A stretch of 26,210 bases of DNA from an uncultured Anaerovibrio sp. (GTDB lineage Bacteria; Bacillota; Negativicutes; Selenomonadales; Selenomonadaceae). Made by a program: the position numbers and the translations under genes. The stretch covers positions 1-26,210 of the forward strand of contig CACZYN010000003.1 in the NCBI GenBank assembly GCA_902785445.1. Direction: 5' to 3'. Of the stretch, positions 7,737 to 16,036 are shown piece by piece. The notes beneath the pieces were generated by a model. That model did no database searches, was not told where the DNA came from, and saw only the letters and a program-made list of their open reading frames with translations. Each line of letters begins with the position of its first letter. Position 1 is the first letter of the stretch.

Positions 7737-8657
7737 ATGCGGCTGAGATGGAGGAAAGTAAGAAGGTTAGCAGAGCACTATGGATTGATTATTTTGGGCT
7801 GTCTGATCAGCAGTGCAGCCATAAATGTGTTTTACGTTCCCGCCAATCTTTTGACTGGGGGAGTTACTGGTATCTCCATGATCGTACTGTATTTATGGGG
7901 CTTACCAATAGGTATTCAGACATTTGTTTACAACATCCCACTTTTGATTGCTGCCTATATTTTTCTCGGGCGACGATATTTGATGGATGTTATAGCCGGT
8001 ACGCTGATTTTTTCCATTTGTTTGGATTTGACCCACTATCTGGCTGACCTGCATTTAGTACAGGATGTAATGCTTTCCTCGATTTTTGGAGGCGTGTTCT
8101 GTGGTATCGGCTATGGAATTGTTTTCCGTAATGATGGCAGTACCGGTGGCTTTGATATCATTGGCGCCATTGTGAAAAAATACTATTCCTTTGATATGGG
8201 AGCGGTTATTTTTTCCTTTAACTGCATGATTATGGTGGTGGCCGGTTGTCTCTTCGGCGTGACCCAGGCCTTATTTACCCTGATTGGTATGTTTGTATCC
8301 GCTAATATTACGGATAAGGTTATTGCTGGTATCAATCATCGTAAAGCGGTCATGATTGTCTCCAATAAGTCGGCGGAAATCGCTGATGGAATAATTTACG
8401 AAGTGGGTCGGGGGGTTACCTTTGTTCATGGCCAGGGTGCTTATACCAAAACCAATCGGGATATTGTGTTTGTGGTAGTGAAAACCACCCAGATTTCCAA
8501 AATTAAAGCTATCGTAAATGCGGTGGACCGGTATGCCTTTATGATAATCATGTCGGCCAATGAGGTTATGGGCCGGGGCTTCACATTGCCTGGTCTGGAA
8601 TTAGAAAAGCTCCGTCAGGGCCGTAAGCCGGTGAAGGAGCTTGAGGATACAGAATGA
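7737..8657 (+). CDS. YitT-family membrane protein (DUF161 plus DUF2179)
   Basis: The 306-residue protein has five to six N-terminal membrane helices. They include N-V-F-Y-V-P-A-N-L-L-T-G-G-V-T-G and a G-S-T-G-G-F-D-I-I-G motif, both hallmarks of YitT proteins. A soluble C-terminal DUF2179 domain follows (about residues 215-285: G-R-G-V-T-F-V-H-G-Q-G-A-Y). The family is widespread in Firmicutes; its transport or regulatory role is unsettled. Three in-frame ATG codons (7719, 7728, 7737) surround a run of seven G (7721-7727). I chose 7737 because the G run then serves as ribosome site nine bases upstream and the basic R-L-R-W-R-K-V-R-R start suits a first cytoplasmic segment. The gene lies 40 bases after the receptor on the same strand with no terminator between them. 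Confidence 0.88.
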   Translation: MRLRWRKVRRLAEHYGLIILGCLISSAAINVFYVPANLLTGGVTGISMIVLYLWGLPIGIQTFVYNIPLLIAAYIFLGRRYLMDVIAGTLIFSICLDLTHYLADLHLVQDVMLSSIFGGVFCGIGYGIVFRNDGSTGGFDIIGAIVKKYYSFDMGAVIFSFNCMIMVVAGCLFGVTQALFTLIGMFVSANITDKVIAGINHRKAVMIVSNKSAEIADGIIYEVGRGVTFVHGQGAYTKTNRDIVFVVVKTTQISKIKAIVNAVDRYAFMIIMSANEVMGRGFTLPGLELEKLRQGRKPVKELEDTE

Positions 8658-8692
8658 TAAGTGGTTAATTTAAACTATGGAGGTTTTGTTAT

Positions 8693-9103
8693 ATGTTAAA
8701 GCAGGTTTCATTATTTACCGAGAACAAAGAGGGCGGCTTGTTCCAGATTACGGATGTATTGGCTAAGTCAAATATCAATATTTATACCATGCTGGCCAAT
8801 GACAGTGCGGAATTTGGTATTATCCGTCTCATTGTGGATCAGCCCGATGAGGCCATAGATGTCTTGCGGAAGGCCGGTTATCAGTGTCGGGAGGACAAGG
8901 TTATTGCCATTACCATGGAGGATACCCCGGGCTGCCTCAATAATATTCTCAGTGCCATCCATGGGGCTAATATTGATATTTCCTATTTGTATATTTCCTT
9001 TGAGCGGGAGACTGGCAAGCCAGTGGTGGTGTTTAAAACCAATGAGCCAGAAACTGCCACCTTTCTCATGGGGAAAGGCTACAACCTCATTGAAAATTTT
9101 TAA
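8693..9103 (+). CDS. Tandem ACT-domain amino-acid-binding protein
   Basis: The 136-residue product consists of two ACT domains, about residues 2-65 and 70-136. Each starts with a strand leading into a G-containing turn and helix (N-K-E-G-G-L-F-Q-I-T-D-V-L-A and D-T-P-G-C-L-N-N-I-L-S-A-I). ACT domains bind small ligands, usually amino acids, at dimer interfaces, and stand-alone double-ACT proteins are usually regulators. No enzyme domain is fused. GGAGG lies nine bases before the ATG. It is the last gene of the plus-strand series and converges on tmcAL, with only 16 bases between the stop codons and no clear terminator. Partner and ligand are unknown. Confidence 0.87.
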   Translation: MLKQVSLFTENKEGGLFQITDVLAKSNINIYTMLANDSAEFGIIRLIVDQPDEAIDVLRKAGYQCREDKVIAITMEDTPGCLNNILSAIHGANIDISYLYISFERETGKPVVVFKTNEPETATFLMGKGYNLIENF

Positions 9104-9119
9104 GGTCAGTCAGTTGGTT

Positions 9120-10334
9120 TTAACCATTTAAAAATGGTGAGATGGTGAAATCCTTATCCAGCTGGTGGTTGTTATAGCAAAGCTCGGCCAGCTGGCTGGT
9201 TAACAGGTCATAATACAGCATTTTGCTGACAGGATCAGCGAAATTTTTGTTGATATAGTCCCGTCGGTTAATATGTTGGGTTACTTTGGTAATGAGGGGA
9301 ATTGATGAAGTGATTTTAATTTGCTTTATCAGTTCCCTTCCTGTTTTATCAAAGGCCAAAATGCGGGCATAGGTGGCTCCGGCTTTATCGGCGCAGGTAA
9401 CCGCCTCCTGGGTAATATCCAGGAGAAGATGTATGATCAAGCGATTTATTCTGGTGCGTTGATAACGTTTTCCTATCAGATTGTTGATAAACTCTTCCAG
9501 GGAAGGTGCCGAGACAGCATCCATTAGTTTGTATTCCAGCCCTTCATTGATGGAATAAATATCACGCAGCTTTTCCGGTGAGCTGGTGAGAAGCTTGAGC
9601 TGTAATGCCGGATACAGTTTGGCAAGATCAACGCTGCGTCCCTTATCCGAAAGCATATTAAAGGTATTAGTAGGTACAGTTGACTGTATGTCCGATAAAT
9701 CACCAGAGGTCAAATGGGTGCGTATGGCGGTGCCACTGGCATAGCCTTCATTAATTCCCTGTTCCGTATGGTTGGTGCCAACCCGTTTTATGGTAAGAGG
9801 CTGCAGATTGGCGGATATTTTATTTATGGCCCGCAGATATTCGATTCCCAATATGGTATTGGGGTCCTTTAAAATATCCAGGGGAATGTGCGACTCCTGG
9901 GATATAATTTGTGCCGTGGCACTGGCATAGGAACAACCATCTTTCATTAGTTCGGTAAGAGCATCTTTATAATCCTGTATGTCAACCTTGGCGGCTGCTT
10001 CCAGCACAGTGCTATCCGGATACGGGGTGCTAAAGGCCAGCTGGTCTACGATACCCAGGGAATTTAATAAGGATACTCCGCCAAAGGCAAAATGCTGGGC
10101 ACTGCGGCAGACAAAGATAGCCGGCAGCTCGATGACTAAATTGACGCCGTTTTCTACTGCCAATCTGGCCCGTTGCCACTTGTCCAGTACAGGCAGCTCT
10201 CCCCGTTGGCTTAGCCCGCCACTGATACAGGCAATAATCGGGGTATCTTTTCCCTGCAGCTCACGTATTTTCTTTATTTGGTATAAATGTCCATTGTGAA
10301 ATGGATTGTATTCTGCGATAATACCCGTAATCAT
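9120..10334 (-). CDS. tmcAL: tRNA(Met) cytidine acetate ligase (TmcAL, YlbM type)
   Basis: The 404-residue enzyme activates acetate with ATP and acetylates the wobble cytidine (C34) of elongator tRNA-Met. The N-terminus carries E8-Y-N-P-F-H-N-G-H16, the H-x-G-H nucleotidyltransferase motif. Also visible are S-G-G-L-S-Q-R-G-E-L-P, F-G-G-V-S-L-L-N-S-L-G, and the E-G-Y-A-S-G-T-A-I-R segment typical of this family; overall length fits the roughly 400-residue norm. I start at 10334, where AAGGAG lies six bases upstream and the conserved N-terminus begins at once. A longer frame reaching 10430 includes upstream non-coding DNA and lacks a ribosome site. The gene is divergent from mnmA, another tRNA modification gene. 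Confidence 0.92.
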   Translation of the reverse strand: MITGIIAEYNPFHNGHLYQIKKIRELQGKDTPIIACISGGLSQRGELPVLDKWQRARLAVENGVNLVIELPAIFVCRSAQHFAFGGVSLLNSLGIVDQLAFSTPYPDSTVLEAAAKVDIQDYKDALTELMKDGCSYASATAQIISQESHIPLDILKDPNTILGIEYLRAINKISANLQPLTIKRVGTNHTEQGINEGYASGTAIRTHLTSGDLSDIQSTVPTNTFNMLSDKGRSVDLAKLYPALQLKLLTSSPEKLRDIYSINEGLEYKLMDAVSAPSLEEFINNLIGKRYQRTRINRLIIHLLLDITQEAVTCADKAGATYARILAFDKTGRELIKQIKITSSIPLITKVTQHINRRDYINKNFADPVSKMLYYDLLTSQLAELCYNNHQLDKDFTISPFLNG

Positions 10335-10431
10335 AGCTTGCTCCTTCATGAATATTTCCAGTTCAATTTTAACAGAAAAGTTGTAATACAGGTATATTTT
10401 CCCTGGGGTTAAATGGAAAAAAATTAACAAT

Positions 10432-10442
10432 TATGTTATGAT
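10432..10442 (+). promoter_or_regulatory. Extended -10 promoter of the mnmA operon
   Basis: TATG-T-TATGAT matches the TRTGN extended -10 pattern with a 5/6 hexamer. It lies 37 bases before the mnmA ATG. The -35 region is not consensus. Confidence 0.45.
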
Positions 10443-10479
10443 ATCTAGTGGACTAGTGTGCCTTTAGGAGGATTTTTAC

Positions 10480-11556
10480 ATGAAAGGAAAAGTTGCGGTG
10501 GCCATGAGTGGCGGTGTGGACAGCTCGCTGGTGGCAACCTTGTTAAAGAAAGAAGGATATGAGGTAATTGGTATAACCATGCGCCTTAGTGATGAAGGTC
10601 GCGGCTTTTGTCTTTCCCCGGAAGTAGATGCAGCAATGCTCAGCTCGGTAAATGATGCACAAAAGGTGGCCCAGCAAATTGGCATAAAGCATTATGTAGC
10701 TGATTTTCGGGATATTTTCCAATCCAAGGTAATTAATTACTTTTTGGATGAATATGCAGCAGGTCGTACGCCCAATCCTTGTGTGGCCTGCAATCCTCAG
10801 ATAAAGTTCGGTGCCCTGATGGAACGGGCCAAGGAATTGGGGGCAGATTATTTTGCCACTGGTCATTATGCTCAGATAAAGCAAAATGCCCAGGGTGAAT
10901 ATGGTCTTTATATGGGCATGGATAAGCATAAGGATCAGTCCTATGCCTTATATCGTATTAAACGGGACCTGTTAAGGTACATCAAGTTCCCGTTAGGGGA
11001 GCATACCAAGGTGGAGACTCGTCAGTTAGCTGAAGAATACGGCTTGGTGGTGGCTAAGAAGGCGGAAAGTCAGGAAGTTTGCTTCGTGCCTGATGATGAT
11101 TACAAGGCCATGCTCAGACGGTTTCGACCGGAGTGCCTGAAGCCAGGGGACATTGTCGATACCAAGGGTAATGTCCTTGGTCGTCATGAGGGTGTGCCAC
11201 TATATACTATAGGACAGCGAAAAGGCTTGGGAATAGCCTATGAAAAACCACTATATGTGGTAAGGCTGGACATGGAAAAAAATCAGGTGGTTGTCAGTGG
11301 CAATGAGGATGTGTTTGCGGAAAGCCTTATTGCCGAACGAACCAATTGGCTGGCTTTTGATGAACTAACAGAGCCAATGCGGATTAACGCCCGTATTCGC
11401 TATGGAGCCCGCCAAGGCCAGGGGACAGTTTATCCTCAGTCTGACGGCAGAATAAAAATTGAATTTGACAGTCCGCAACGAGCGGTTACACCAGGACAAT
11501 CAGTAGTACTGTATGATGGTGACCAGGTCGTTGGCGGCGGAATAATAGTAGAATAG
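10480..11556 (+). CDS. mnmA: tRNA-specific 2-thiouridylase MnmA
   Basis: The 358-residue enzyme uses ATP to adenylate U34 of tRNAs for Lys, Glu and Gln and inserts sulfur delivered as a persulfide. The PP-loop S10-G-G-V-D-S-S is at the N-terminus. The two redox cysteines are C104 (in N-P-C-V-A-C-N) and C201 (in S-Q-E-V-C-F-V-P). G-R-T-P-N-P, A-T-G-H-Y-A and Y-T-I-G-Q-R-K-G-L-G are also family motifs. Length and domain order are normal. AGGAGG lies eight bases before the ATG. It appears to lead an operon continuing with two unknown envelope proteins and an ABC importer; gaps are about 20 bases and no terminator is visible. Confidence 0.96.
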   Translation: MKGKVAVAMSGGVDSSLVATLLKKEGYEVIGITMRLSDEGRGFCLSPEVDAAMLSSVNDAQKVAQQIGIKHYVADFRDIFQSKVINYFLDEYAAGRTPNPCVACNPQIKFGALMERAKELGADYFATGHYAQIKQNAQGEYGLYMGMDKHKDQSYALYRIKRDLLRYIKFPLGEHTKVETRQLAEEYGLVVAKKAESQEVCFVPDDDYKAMLRRFRPECLKPGDIVDTKGNVLGRHEGVPLYTIGQRKGLGIAYEKPLYVVRLDMEKNQVVVSGNEDVFAESLIAERTNWLAFDELTEPMRINARIRYGARQGQGTVYPQSDGRIKIEFDSPQRAVTPGQSVVLYDGDQVVGGGIIVE

Positions 11557-11575
11557 ATATAGGGGAAGTGTTATT

Positions 11576-12625
11576 ATGGGCAGCTTTGTGCGTTCTGTAA
11601 AATACAGATTGTTTGCTGTCATTGTGGTGGCCGGATTGGCGGCAATTGGCGGCTTGTGGTGGTATGCAGCGTATTATACCAATACGCCGGAGTACGCCTT
11701 GAAGATGATTGGCGAATCCATAGAAAAACATGACAAGGATAAGCTGGCTAAATATGTGGACTTTGATCATCTGCTGGATGCCAGCAGTGATGCCCTGTTG
11801 GATGGCTTGGTAGAGGCCCATATACCGGCCGTCGGTGATACCAAGGAAGCAGTCAGCAGCTTTAGCCGCATGTTTAAAGCGCCTGTGGTTATGAGTCTTA
11901 AAATGGCCATAGACAATTATGTGGAATATGGTCAGTGGAGCAAATCCGGTAAGACTGATGGTGGTATGACCGTTGACGCAGATATGATTGTCGAACGCTC
12001 TGGTATAGGAGCAATTGCTTTTCGTCGGCTGGAAAGCATGGCGGTGGACAATGAAACTGGTACTGCCATTGCGAAAATTCAAGTATATCAAGAAGAAGCC
12101 GGGGAAGAATATGTTCTTGATGTGGAATTAGTCAAAAAAGATGACGGTGGCTGGCAGGTGTATGAAATAACCAATTTCAAGGACTTTATTGGTTTGGTTA
12201 ATAATTCCCGTCGTCAGCATGTAAAGCTGTATCTGGAACAGTCTGCGGCTATTATGACCAGACATGATGAAAAAACAGCTTCTTTGGAGGAAAAAGTAAA
12301 GTCTGTTTTGGCCGGAGGCTCTCTGGGCAGTAACGACACCCGCAAGGAACTCAAGAAGATTATGGAGTCGGATGTTTTGACGGAGTGGCAGTCTCGCAAA
12401 AAAGAGCTGGAGGATATGAAGGTACCAGCCGCCGCCGGGACCTTGCATCGTTTGAGAATTAAAATCTGTGATTTACATATAGCTTATGCAGAAGGCTATG
12501 CCAAATGGATGGATGATAAAAATGCCACCACTATACGCAGTGCGGATTCTTCCTTAAAGCAGGCCAGAACCTTGGAAAAGGAAGCGGAATTGTTAACCCG
12601 TCAGGTTAACTCCCATCTTAAGTGA
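11576..12625 (+). CDS. Membrane-anchored protein of unknown function (DUF2939-like N-terminus)
   Basis: The 349-residue product has one hydrophobic segment near residues 12-32, probably an uncleaved signal anchor with the rest outside the inner membrane. Just after it, T-P-E-Y-A-L-K-M-I-G-E-S-I-E-K-H-D and K-Y-V-D-F-D-H-L resemble the start of DUF2939-type envelope proteins, but I am not certain of that family. The middle (about residues 120-200) looks like beta-rich SnoaL/NTF2-type repeats ending in D-G-G-W-Q-V-Y-E-I. The last 140 residues are charged and helical. AGGGGA lies nine bases before the ATG. It lies 19 bases after mnmA and 17 bases before a second unknown membrane protein, so the two may act together. 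No catalytic motif is visible. Confidence 0.72.
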   Translation: MGSFVRSVKYRLFAVIVVAGLAAIGGLWWYAAYYTNTPEYALKMIGESIEKHDKDKLAKYVDFDHLLDASSDALLDGLVEAHIPAVGDTKEAVSSFSRMFKAPVVMSLKMAIDNYVEYGQWSKSGKTDGGMTVDADMIVERSGIGAIAFRRLESMAVDNETGTAIAKIQVYQEEAGEEYVLDVELVKKDDGGWQVYEITNFKDFIGLVNNSRRQHVKLYLEQSAAIMTRHDEKTASLEEKVKSVLAGGSLGSNDTRKELKKIMESDVLTEWQSRKKELEDMKVPAAAGTLHRLRIKICDLHIAYAEGYAKWMDDKNATTIRSADSSLKQARTLEKEAELLTRQVNSHLK

Positions 12626-12642
12626 TTTTAGAGGATGATTAA

Positions 12643-13470
12643 ATGAGTGATAATTTAGATAAAACCCAGCCCATGCCCAAGATAACCGATGATATGCTTG
12701 GTCAGGATACCCAGGTGGTTAATCATAGCCGGGTAAGACAATTGGAGCCGGTCAACGTTAACAATCATCGTCAGGGGACAGCTTATCAGGGAGGAGTTAA
12801 CGATGGCTTCCAGCGGCAACAGATGCCTGGAAGTAATCCTCCTCCGAAGAAAAAGGGTGGTTGTGCCAAGACGGTACTGTTGCTGTTAATCGCCTTTATT
12901 GCCGCTATGGCGGTGGGATTGTTTATTTCCGGCTATGTCAGTGACCATAATAGCCGAGAAGCAGCCTATAAACAGCAGCAGGAACAATCGGATAAGAATG
13001 TGCGGGCCACAGCGGAGCAAAAGGAAAGTCTTAGCGAACGTCGGGCCGAGTTAAACCAAAGAATCAAGGATTTGGAAGAGCAGAAGAAAAATGCCCAGTC
13101 AGAGGCCGATACCCTGAAGGGTAAAAGTGAGCAGATGGATAAAAACCAGAAGGATAAGTCAGGCATGGAGAAGGTCTTTGACAAGGTGACTGGTAAGGAA
13201 GCTCAGGAGAAGAAGGATGCCAAGGATTTATCCCAGCAGGAAAAATCCGCTGCCGACAAGCTGGCGGAGATAAATCAGTCCATTCAGGATGCCAAGGAAG
13301 CCTACAATGAGGTGAATCAGCAGCTGGATGAGCTTGAGTCTATGCGCCAAAAGGCTATTAAGACCAAGGAAGATGCTGAACGGGTTTACAATGAAAATAA
13401 GGGGCTGATTGATAGCATCGCTTATTATGTAACTCAGGGAATATCAGTGGTTCAGGGTATTATGAAGTAA
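12643..13470 (+). CDS. Single-pass membrane protein with long periplasmic coiled coil, unknown function
   Basis: The 275-residue product has an unstructured, Q/N/P-rich N-terminal tail of about 75 residues that ends in a basic stretch (P-P-P-K-K-K-G-G). One membrane helix follows (about residues 77-97). The remaining 170 residues are charged and form a helical coiled coil interrupted near the middle by a short G-containing link. The topology suggests a cytoplasmic tail and an extracytoplasmic rod. The tail contains repeated T-Q motifs (D-K-T-Q-P and D-T-Q-V-V) resembling threonine sites read by FHA domains; that is only an inference. AGAGGATGA serves as ribosome site. I do not recognise the family. 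Position between the preceding envelope protein and the ABC importer suggests co-expression, not a known function. Confidence 0.72.
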   Translation: MSDNLDKTQPMPKITDDMLGQDTQVVNHSRVRQLEPVNVNNHRQGTAYQGGVNDGFQRQQMPGSNPPPKKKGGCAKTVLLLLIAFIAAMAVGLFISGYVSDHNSREAAYKQQQEQSDKNVRATAEQKESLSERRAELNQRIKDLEEQKKNAQSEADTLKGKSEQMDKNQKDKSGMEKVFDKVTGKEAQEKKDAKDLSQQEKSAADKLAEINQSIQDAKEAYNEVNQQLDELESMRQKAIKTKEDAERVYNENKGLIDSIAYYVTQGISVVQGIMK

Positions 13471-13489
13471 TTTTGGGGAGGCAACAATC

Positions 13490-14425
13490 TTGAAAAAGTA
13501 TGTATTGTCTGTGATGGCACTGTTGTGTGCCTTGACCATGGTTATTGGTGGTTGCTCCACTAAGCAGAGTGGCGAAATGAAGACCCTCACCGTAGGGGTT
13601 ATGCCGGATATTGACTCGATTCCGATTATTATTGCCCAGGAAAAGGGCTATTTTGCTGAGGAAGGTCTTAAGGTAGATATACAGCAGTTTAAGAGCGCTA
13701 TGGACAGAGATGCAGCTCTGCAGAGCGGTAATCTTGACGGAGCAATTTCCGATTTGTTGGCAGTAGCCTTTGCCAAAAGTGGTGGCTTTGATGTAAAGGT
13801 TACTTCCCATACTGAGGGCAACTACAAGCTGATTGCCGGTAAGAATGAATCGGTCACCAGTCCCAAGGACTTGGTGGGCAAGGATGTAGCGGTGTCCAAA
13901 AACACCATTATTGAATACGTTACAGATCAGATTTCCCTGTCGCAAAATATGAAGGAAGAGAGCATCAACAAGGTGGTAATTCCTCAGATACCTACCCGGT
14001 TGGAGATGCTTCAGAATGGTAAATTGGCAGCAGCTACTTTGCCGGAACCAATGGGCAGCATCGCTGTAGCTAATGGCTGTAAGTTTATTACCGACTCTGA
14101 GAAGCTGGGAATTAATCCTGGGGTTATGATGTTTACCGCCAAATGTGTAAAGGATAAGAAAAGCGAATTACAGGCCTTTTACCGGGCCTATAATAAGGCA
14201 GTGAAATTCCTTAATGAGCACCCACAGTCTGAATACATGGATCTCATCATCCAAAAGAGTGGCTTCCCGGAAATTGCCAAGACAGCATTAAAGCTGCCAA
14301 AATATCGGGAGGCTGGCTTGCCAAATGACAAGGATGTTACCGACTGTATGAAGTGGATGAACAGTAAGGGACTTATTAAGCAGGAATACACCTATGATGA
14401 TGTGGTAGTAGATTTGTTTAAATAA
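13490..14425 (+). CDS. ABC importer substrate-binding lipoprotein (SsuA/THI5-like, NitT/TauT type)
   Basis: The 311-residue lipoprotein begins with a signal sequence and lipobox I-G-G-C, with the lipidated cysteine at residue 22. The mature part has the SsuA/THI5-like opening: V-G-V-M-P-D-I-D-S-I-P-I-I-I-A-Q-E-K-G-Y-F, then A-L-Q-S-G-N-L-D-G-A-I-S-D and the P-x-x-L-x-G-K-x-V-A hinge. Ligands in this family include taurine, sulfonates, nitrate and pyrimidine precursors of thiamine; the sequence does not decide. The start is TTG, fixed by GGGGAGG eight bases upstream. ATPase and permease genes follow directly. No sulfonate monooxygenase or thiamine gene is in view. Confidence 0.88.
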   Translation: MKKYVLSVMALLCALTMVIGGCSTKQSGEMKTLTVGVMPDIDSIPIIIAQEKGYFAEEGLKVDIQQFKSAMDRDAALQSGNLDGAISDLLAVAFAKSGGFDVKVTSHTEGNYKLIAGKNESVTSPKDLVGKDVAVSKNTIIEYVTDQISLSQNMKEESINKVVIPQIPTRLEMLQNGKLAAATLPEPMGSIAVANGCKFITDSEKLGINPGVMMFTAKCVKDKKSELQAFYRAYNKAVKFLNEHPQSEYMDLIIQKSGFPEIAKTALKLPKYREAGLPNDKDVTDCMKWMNSKGLIKQEYTYDDVVVDLFK

Positions 14426-14434
14426 TGGCAGATT

Positions 14435-15199
14435 ATGATTAGTATAGAAAACTTGTCGGTGAAATATAAATCAGACAGCGATATTTATACGGCTATTTCC
14501 GGAATAAATCTCATGGTTCCTGATGGGGGAACTTTGGCCATTATTGGTCCCTCCGGCTGTGGTAAATCTACCCTGTTGAAGGTGGTTGCCGGCCTTATTC
14601 CTGATTATGAGGGAACAGTGCATATAAATGGTGAGGAAGTAAATCCCAAGAAACAGACCATTGGCTTTATGCCGCAAAATTATGGCTTGTTGCCTTGGCG
14701 AACGGTTTACGACAATATTCGCCTGGGTATGAAAATAAAGCGGGCTCCTGAGCTGTTGGATCGAAAAATGTTAAAAAAGCTCATGCGCCAGTTGGGAATA
14801 GAGGGATTGGGACATCGCTATCCTGTAGAGCTTAGTGGAGGACAGCAACAGCGGGTGGCTTTGGCCCGGGTTTTTGCCTTGCAGCCAGATGTATTATTAA
14901 TGGATGAGCCTTTTTCCGCTCTTGATGCAATCACCAGGGAGGAAATGCAGGATATTTTCCTCAAGCTGTGGCACAAATTCAATGTTTCTACCATATTTGT
15001 TACCCATTATGTGGAAGAAGCCCTTTATTTGGGACAAAGGATAGCTGTTTTGTCAGCTAATTCCGGTAACATCAGTATGATTTTGGATAATCCTCTGTTT
15101 GGCGGAAAAGATATTCGGCAGGACCCGGAATTTTTCGCCATGAGCTTAAAGCTTCGGAACACTGTTAAAAAGGATTGGAATCAGGCATGGGAAAATTAG
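14435..15199 (+). CDS. ABC importer ATP-binding subunit (NitT/TauT type)
   Basis: The 254-residue subunit hydrolyses ATP to drive import. Walker A is G38-P-S-G-C-G-K-S-T46, followed by the Q-loop region (F-M-P-Q-N-Y-G-L-L-P-W-R), the signature L-S-G-G-Q-Q-Q-R, Walker B L-L-L-M-D-E-P-F, and H-loop T-H-Y-V-E-E-A. All catalytic residues are intact. The Shine-Dalgarno site is poor, and the start lies nine bases after the stop of the lipoprotein gene, so translation is probably coupled. The 3' end overlaps the permease gene by 13 bases. L-P-W-R-T-V after the Q-loop is typical of the NitT/TauT group. Confidence 0.94.
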   Translation: MISIENLSVKYKSDSDIYTAISGINLMVPDGGTLAIIGPSGCGKSTLLKVVAGLIPDYEGTVHINGEEVNPKKQTIGFMPQNYGLLPWRTVYDNIRLGMKIKRAPELLDRKMLKKLMRQLGIEGLGHRYPVELSGGQQQRVALARVFALQPDVLLMDEPFSALDAITREEMQDIFLKLWHKFNVSTIFVTHYVEEALYLGQRIAVLSANSGNISMILDNPLFGGKDIRQDPEFFAMSLKLRNTVKKDWNQAWEN

Positions 15200-15933
15200 T
15201 TGGTATGTGGTATCTGCTGGCAGCTGTGGTTCTGACGGCAATATGGTTTGTGGTGGCTCAGATTGTCGATTTGCCCATTATACCGTCGCCGGTTCGGGTG
15301 GTAGAAAATCTGGCGGATATATTTATGCAATATATTGCTATTCACAGTCTGTACAGCTTGTGGCGGATTGTGGCCGGCCTGCTTTTGGCTGTGGTCGTGG
15401 GCTTGCCTATGGGAGTTTTGATGGGCTATTTCCCCAAGACGGATAAATTTTTGGCCCCGGTGGTGTATCTGACTTATCCAGTACCGAAGATTGCCCTGTT
15501 GCCGATTTTAATGCTGCTTTTCGGAGTGGGGGATTTATCCAAGATTTTTATGATTTTTTTGATTATTGTCTTTCAGGTAGTAGTGGCAGTCCGGGACGGT
15601 ATTAGAGCGATTCCTACCGAGACCTATTACCCCTTGTATTCCTTGGGGGCTTCTTTTAAAGACATTTTCTTTGAGGTACTTTGGCCGGCTTCCTTACCAA
15701 AATTTATCACGGCAATACGGGTAGCCTTGGCCACGGCTATATCCGTATTGTTCTTTACCGAAACTTTTGGTACCCAGTATGGCATGGGATACTTTATCAT
15801 GGATGCTTGGCTGCGGGTGAATTATTTGGAGATGTATTCCGGAATAGTAGTTTTGAGTCTATTGGGACTTATATTGTTTACTACCATTGATTTCATAGAA
15901 AAATATGCCTGTGATTGGCAGTATAAAAACTGA
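15187..15933 (+). CDS. ABC importer permease (NitT/TauT type)
   Basis: This 248-residue inner-membrane subunit has about six membrane helices. It shows the family opening P-I-I-P-S-P-V-R-V-V-E-N-L and the EAA cytoplasmic loop (G-A-S-F-K-D-I-F-F-E-V-L-W-P-A-S-L-P) that docks on the ATPase. P-K-I-A-L-L-P-I-L-M-L-L-F-G is the usual SsuC/TauC segment. ATG 15187 is preferred to TTG 15175, which sits directly against the AAGGA ribosome site. The start lies inside the end of the ATPase gene. It is the last gene of the mnmA-led series. Confidence 0.91.
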   Translation: MGKLVGMWYLLAAVVLTAIWFVVAQIVDLPIIPSPVRVVENLADIFMQYIAIHSLYSLWRIVAGLLLAVVVGLPMGVLMGYFPKTDKFLAPVVYLTYPVPKIALLPILMLLFGVGDLSKIFMIFLIIVFQVVVAVRDGIRAIPTETYYPLYSLGASFKDIFFEVLWPASLPKFITAIRVALATAISVLFFTETFGTQYGMGYFIMDAWLRVNYLEMYSGIVVLSLLGLILFTTIDFIEKYACDWQYKN

Positions 15934-15946
15934 TTCTTTCAAAAAA

Positions 15947-15978
15947 ATATCTGATGATAAAAAAGGAAAATCAGATAT
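15947..15978. repeat. Perfect 9-bp inverted repeat after the permease gene
   Basis: ATATCTGAT (15947-15955) and ATCAGATAT (15970-15978) enclose a 14-nt A-rich loop. No T run follows, so it is not a standard terminator. It might be a 3'-end stabilising hairpin, an operator or an attenuator element. Confidence 0.5.
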
Positions 15979-16009
15979 GAATGTCAAATATACAAAGGTG
16001 GGATTATAT

Positions 16010-16036
16010 ATGTATATGCTCGGGTTTGTTGATTGA
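16010..16036 (+). other. Possible 8-codon leader ORF upstream of the ComFB-like gene
   Basis: ATG 16010 opens an eight-codon frame (M-Y-M-L-G-F-V-D) ending in TGA at 16036. AAAGGTGGG (15994-16002) lies seven bases upstream and is a better ribosome site than that of the gene following 21 bases later. It could be a translated leader. Too short for composition-based support, so existence rests only on the ribosome site. Confidence 0.3.

Noticed and set aside
9123..9138. 7-bp inverted repeat at the convergent ends of the ACT and tmcAL genes
   Set aside because: It lies within the last tmcAL codons and has no T run on either strand, so it is not supported as a terminator.
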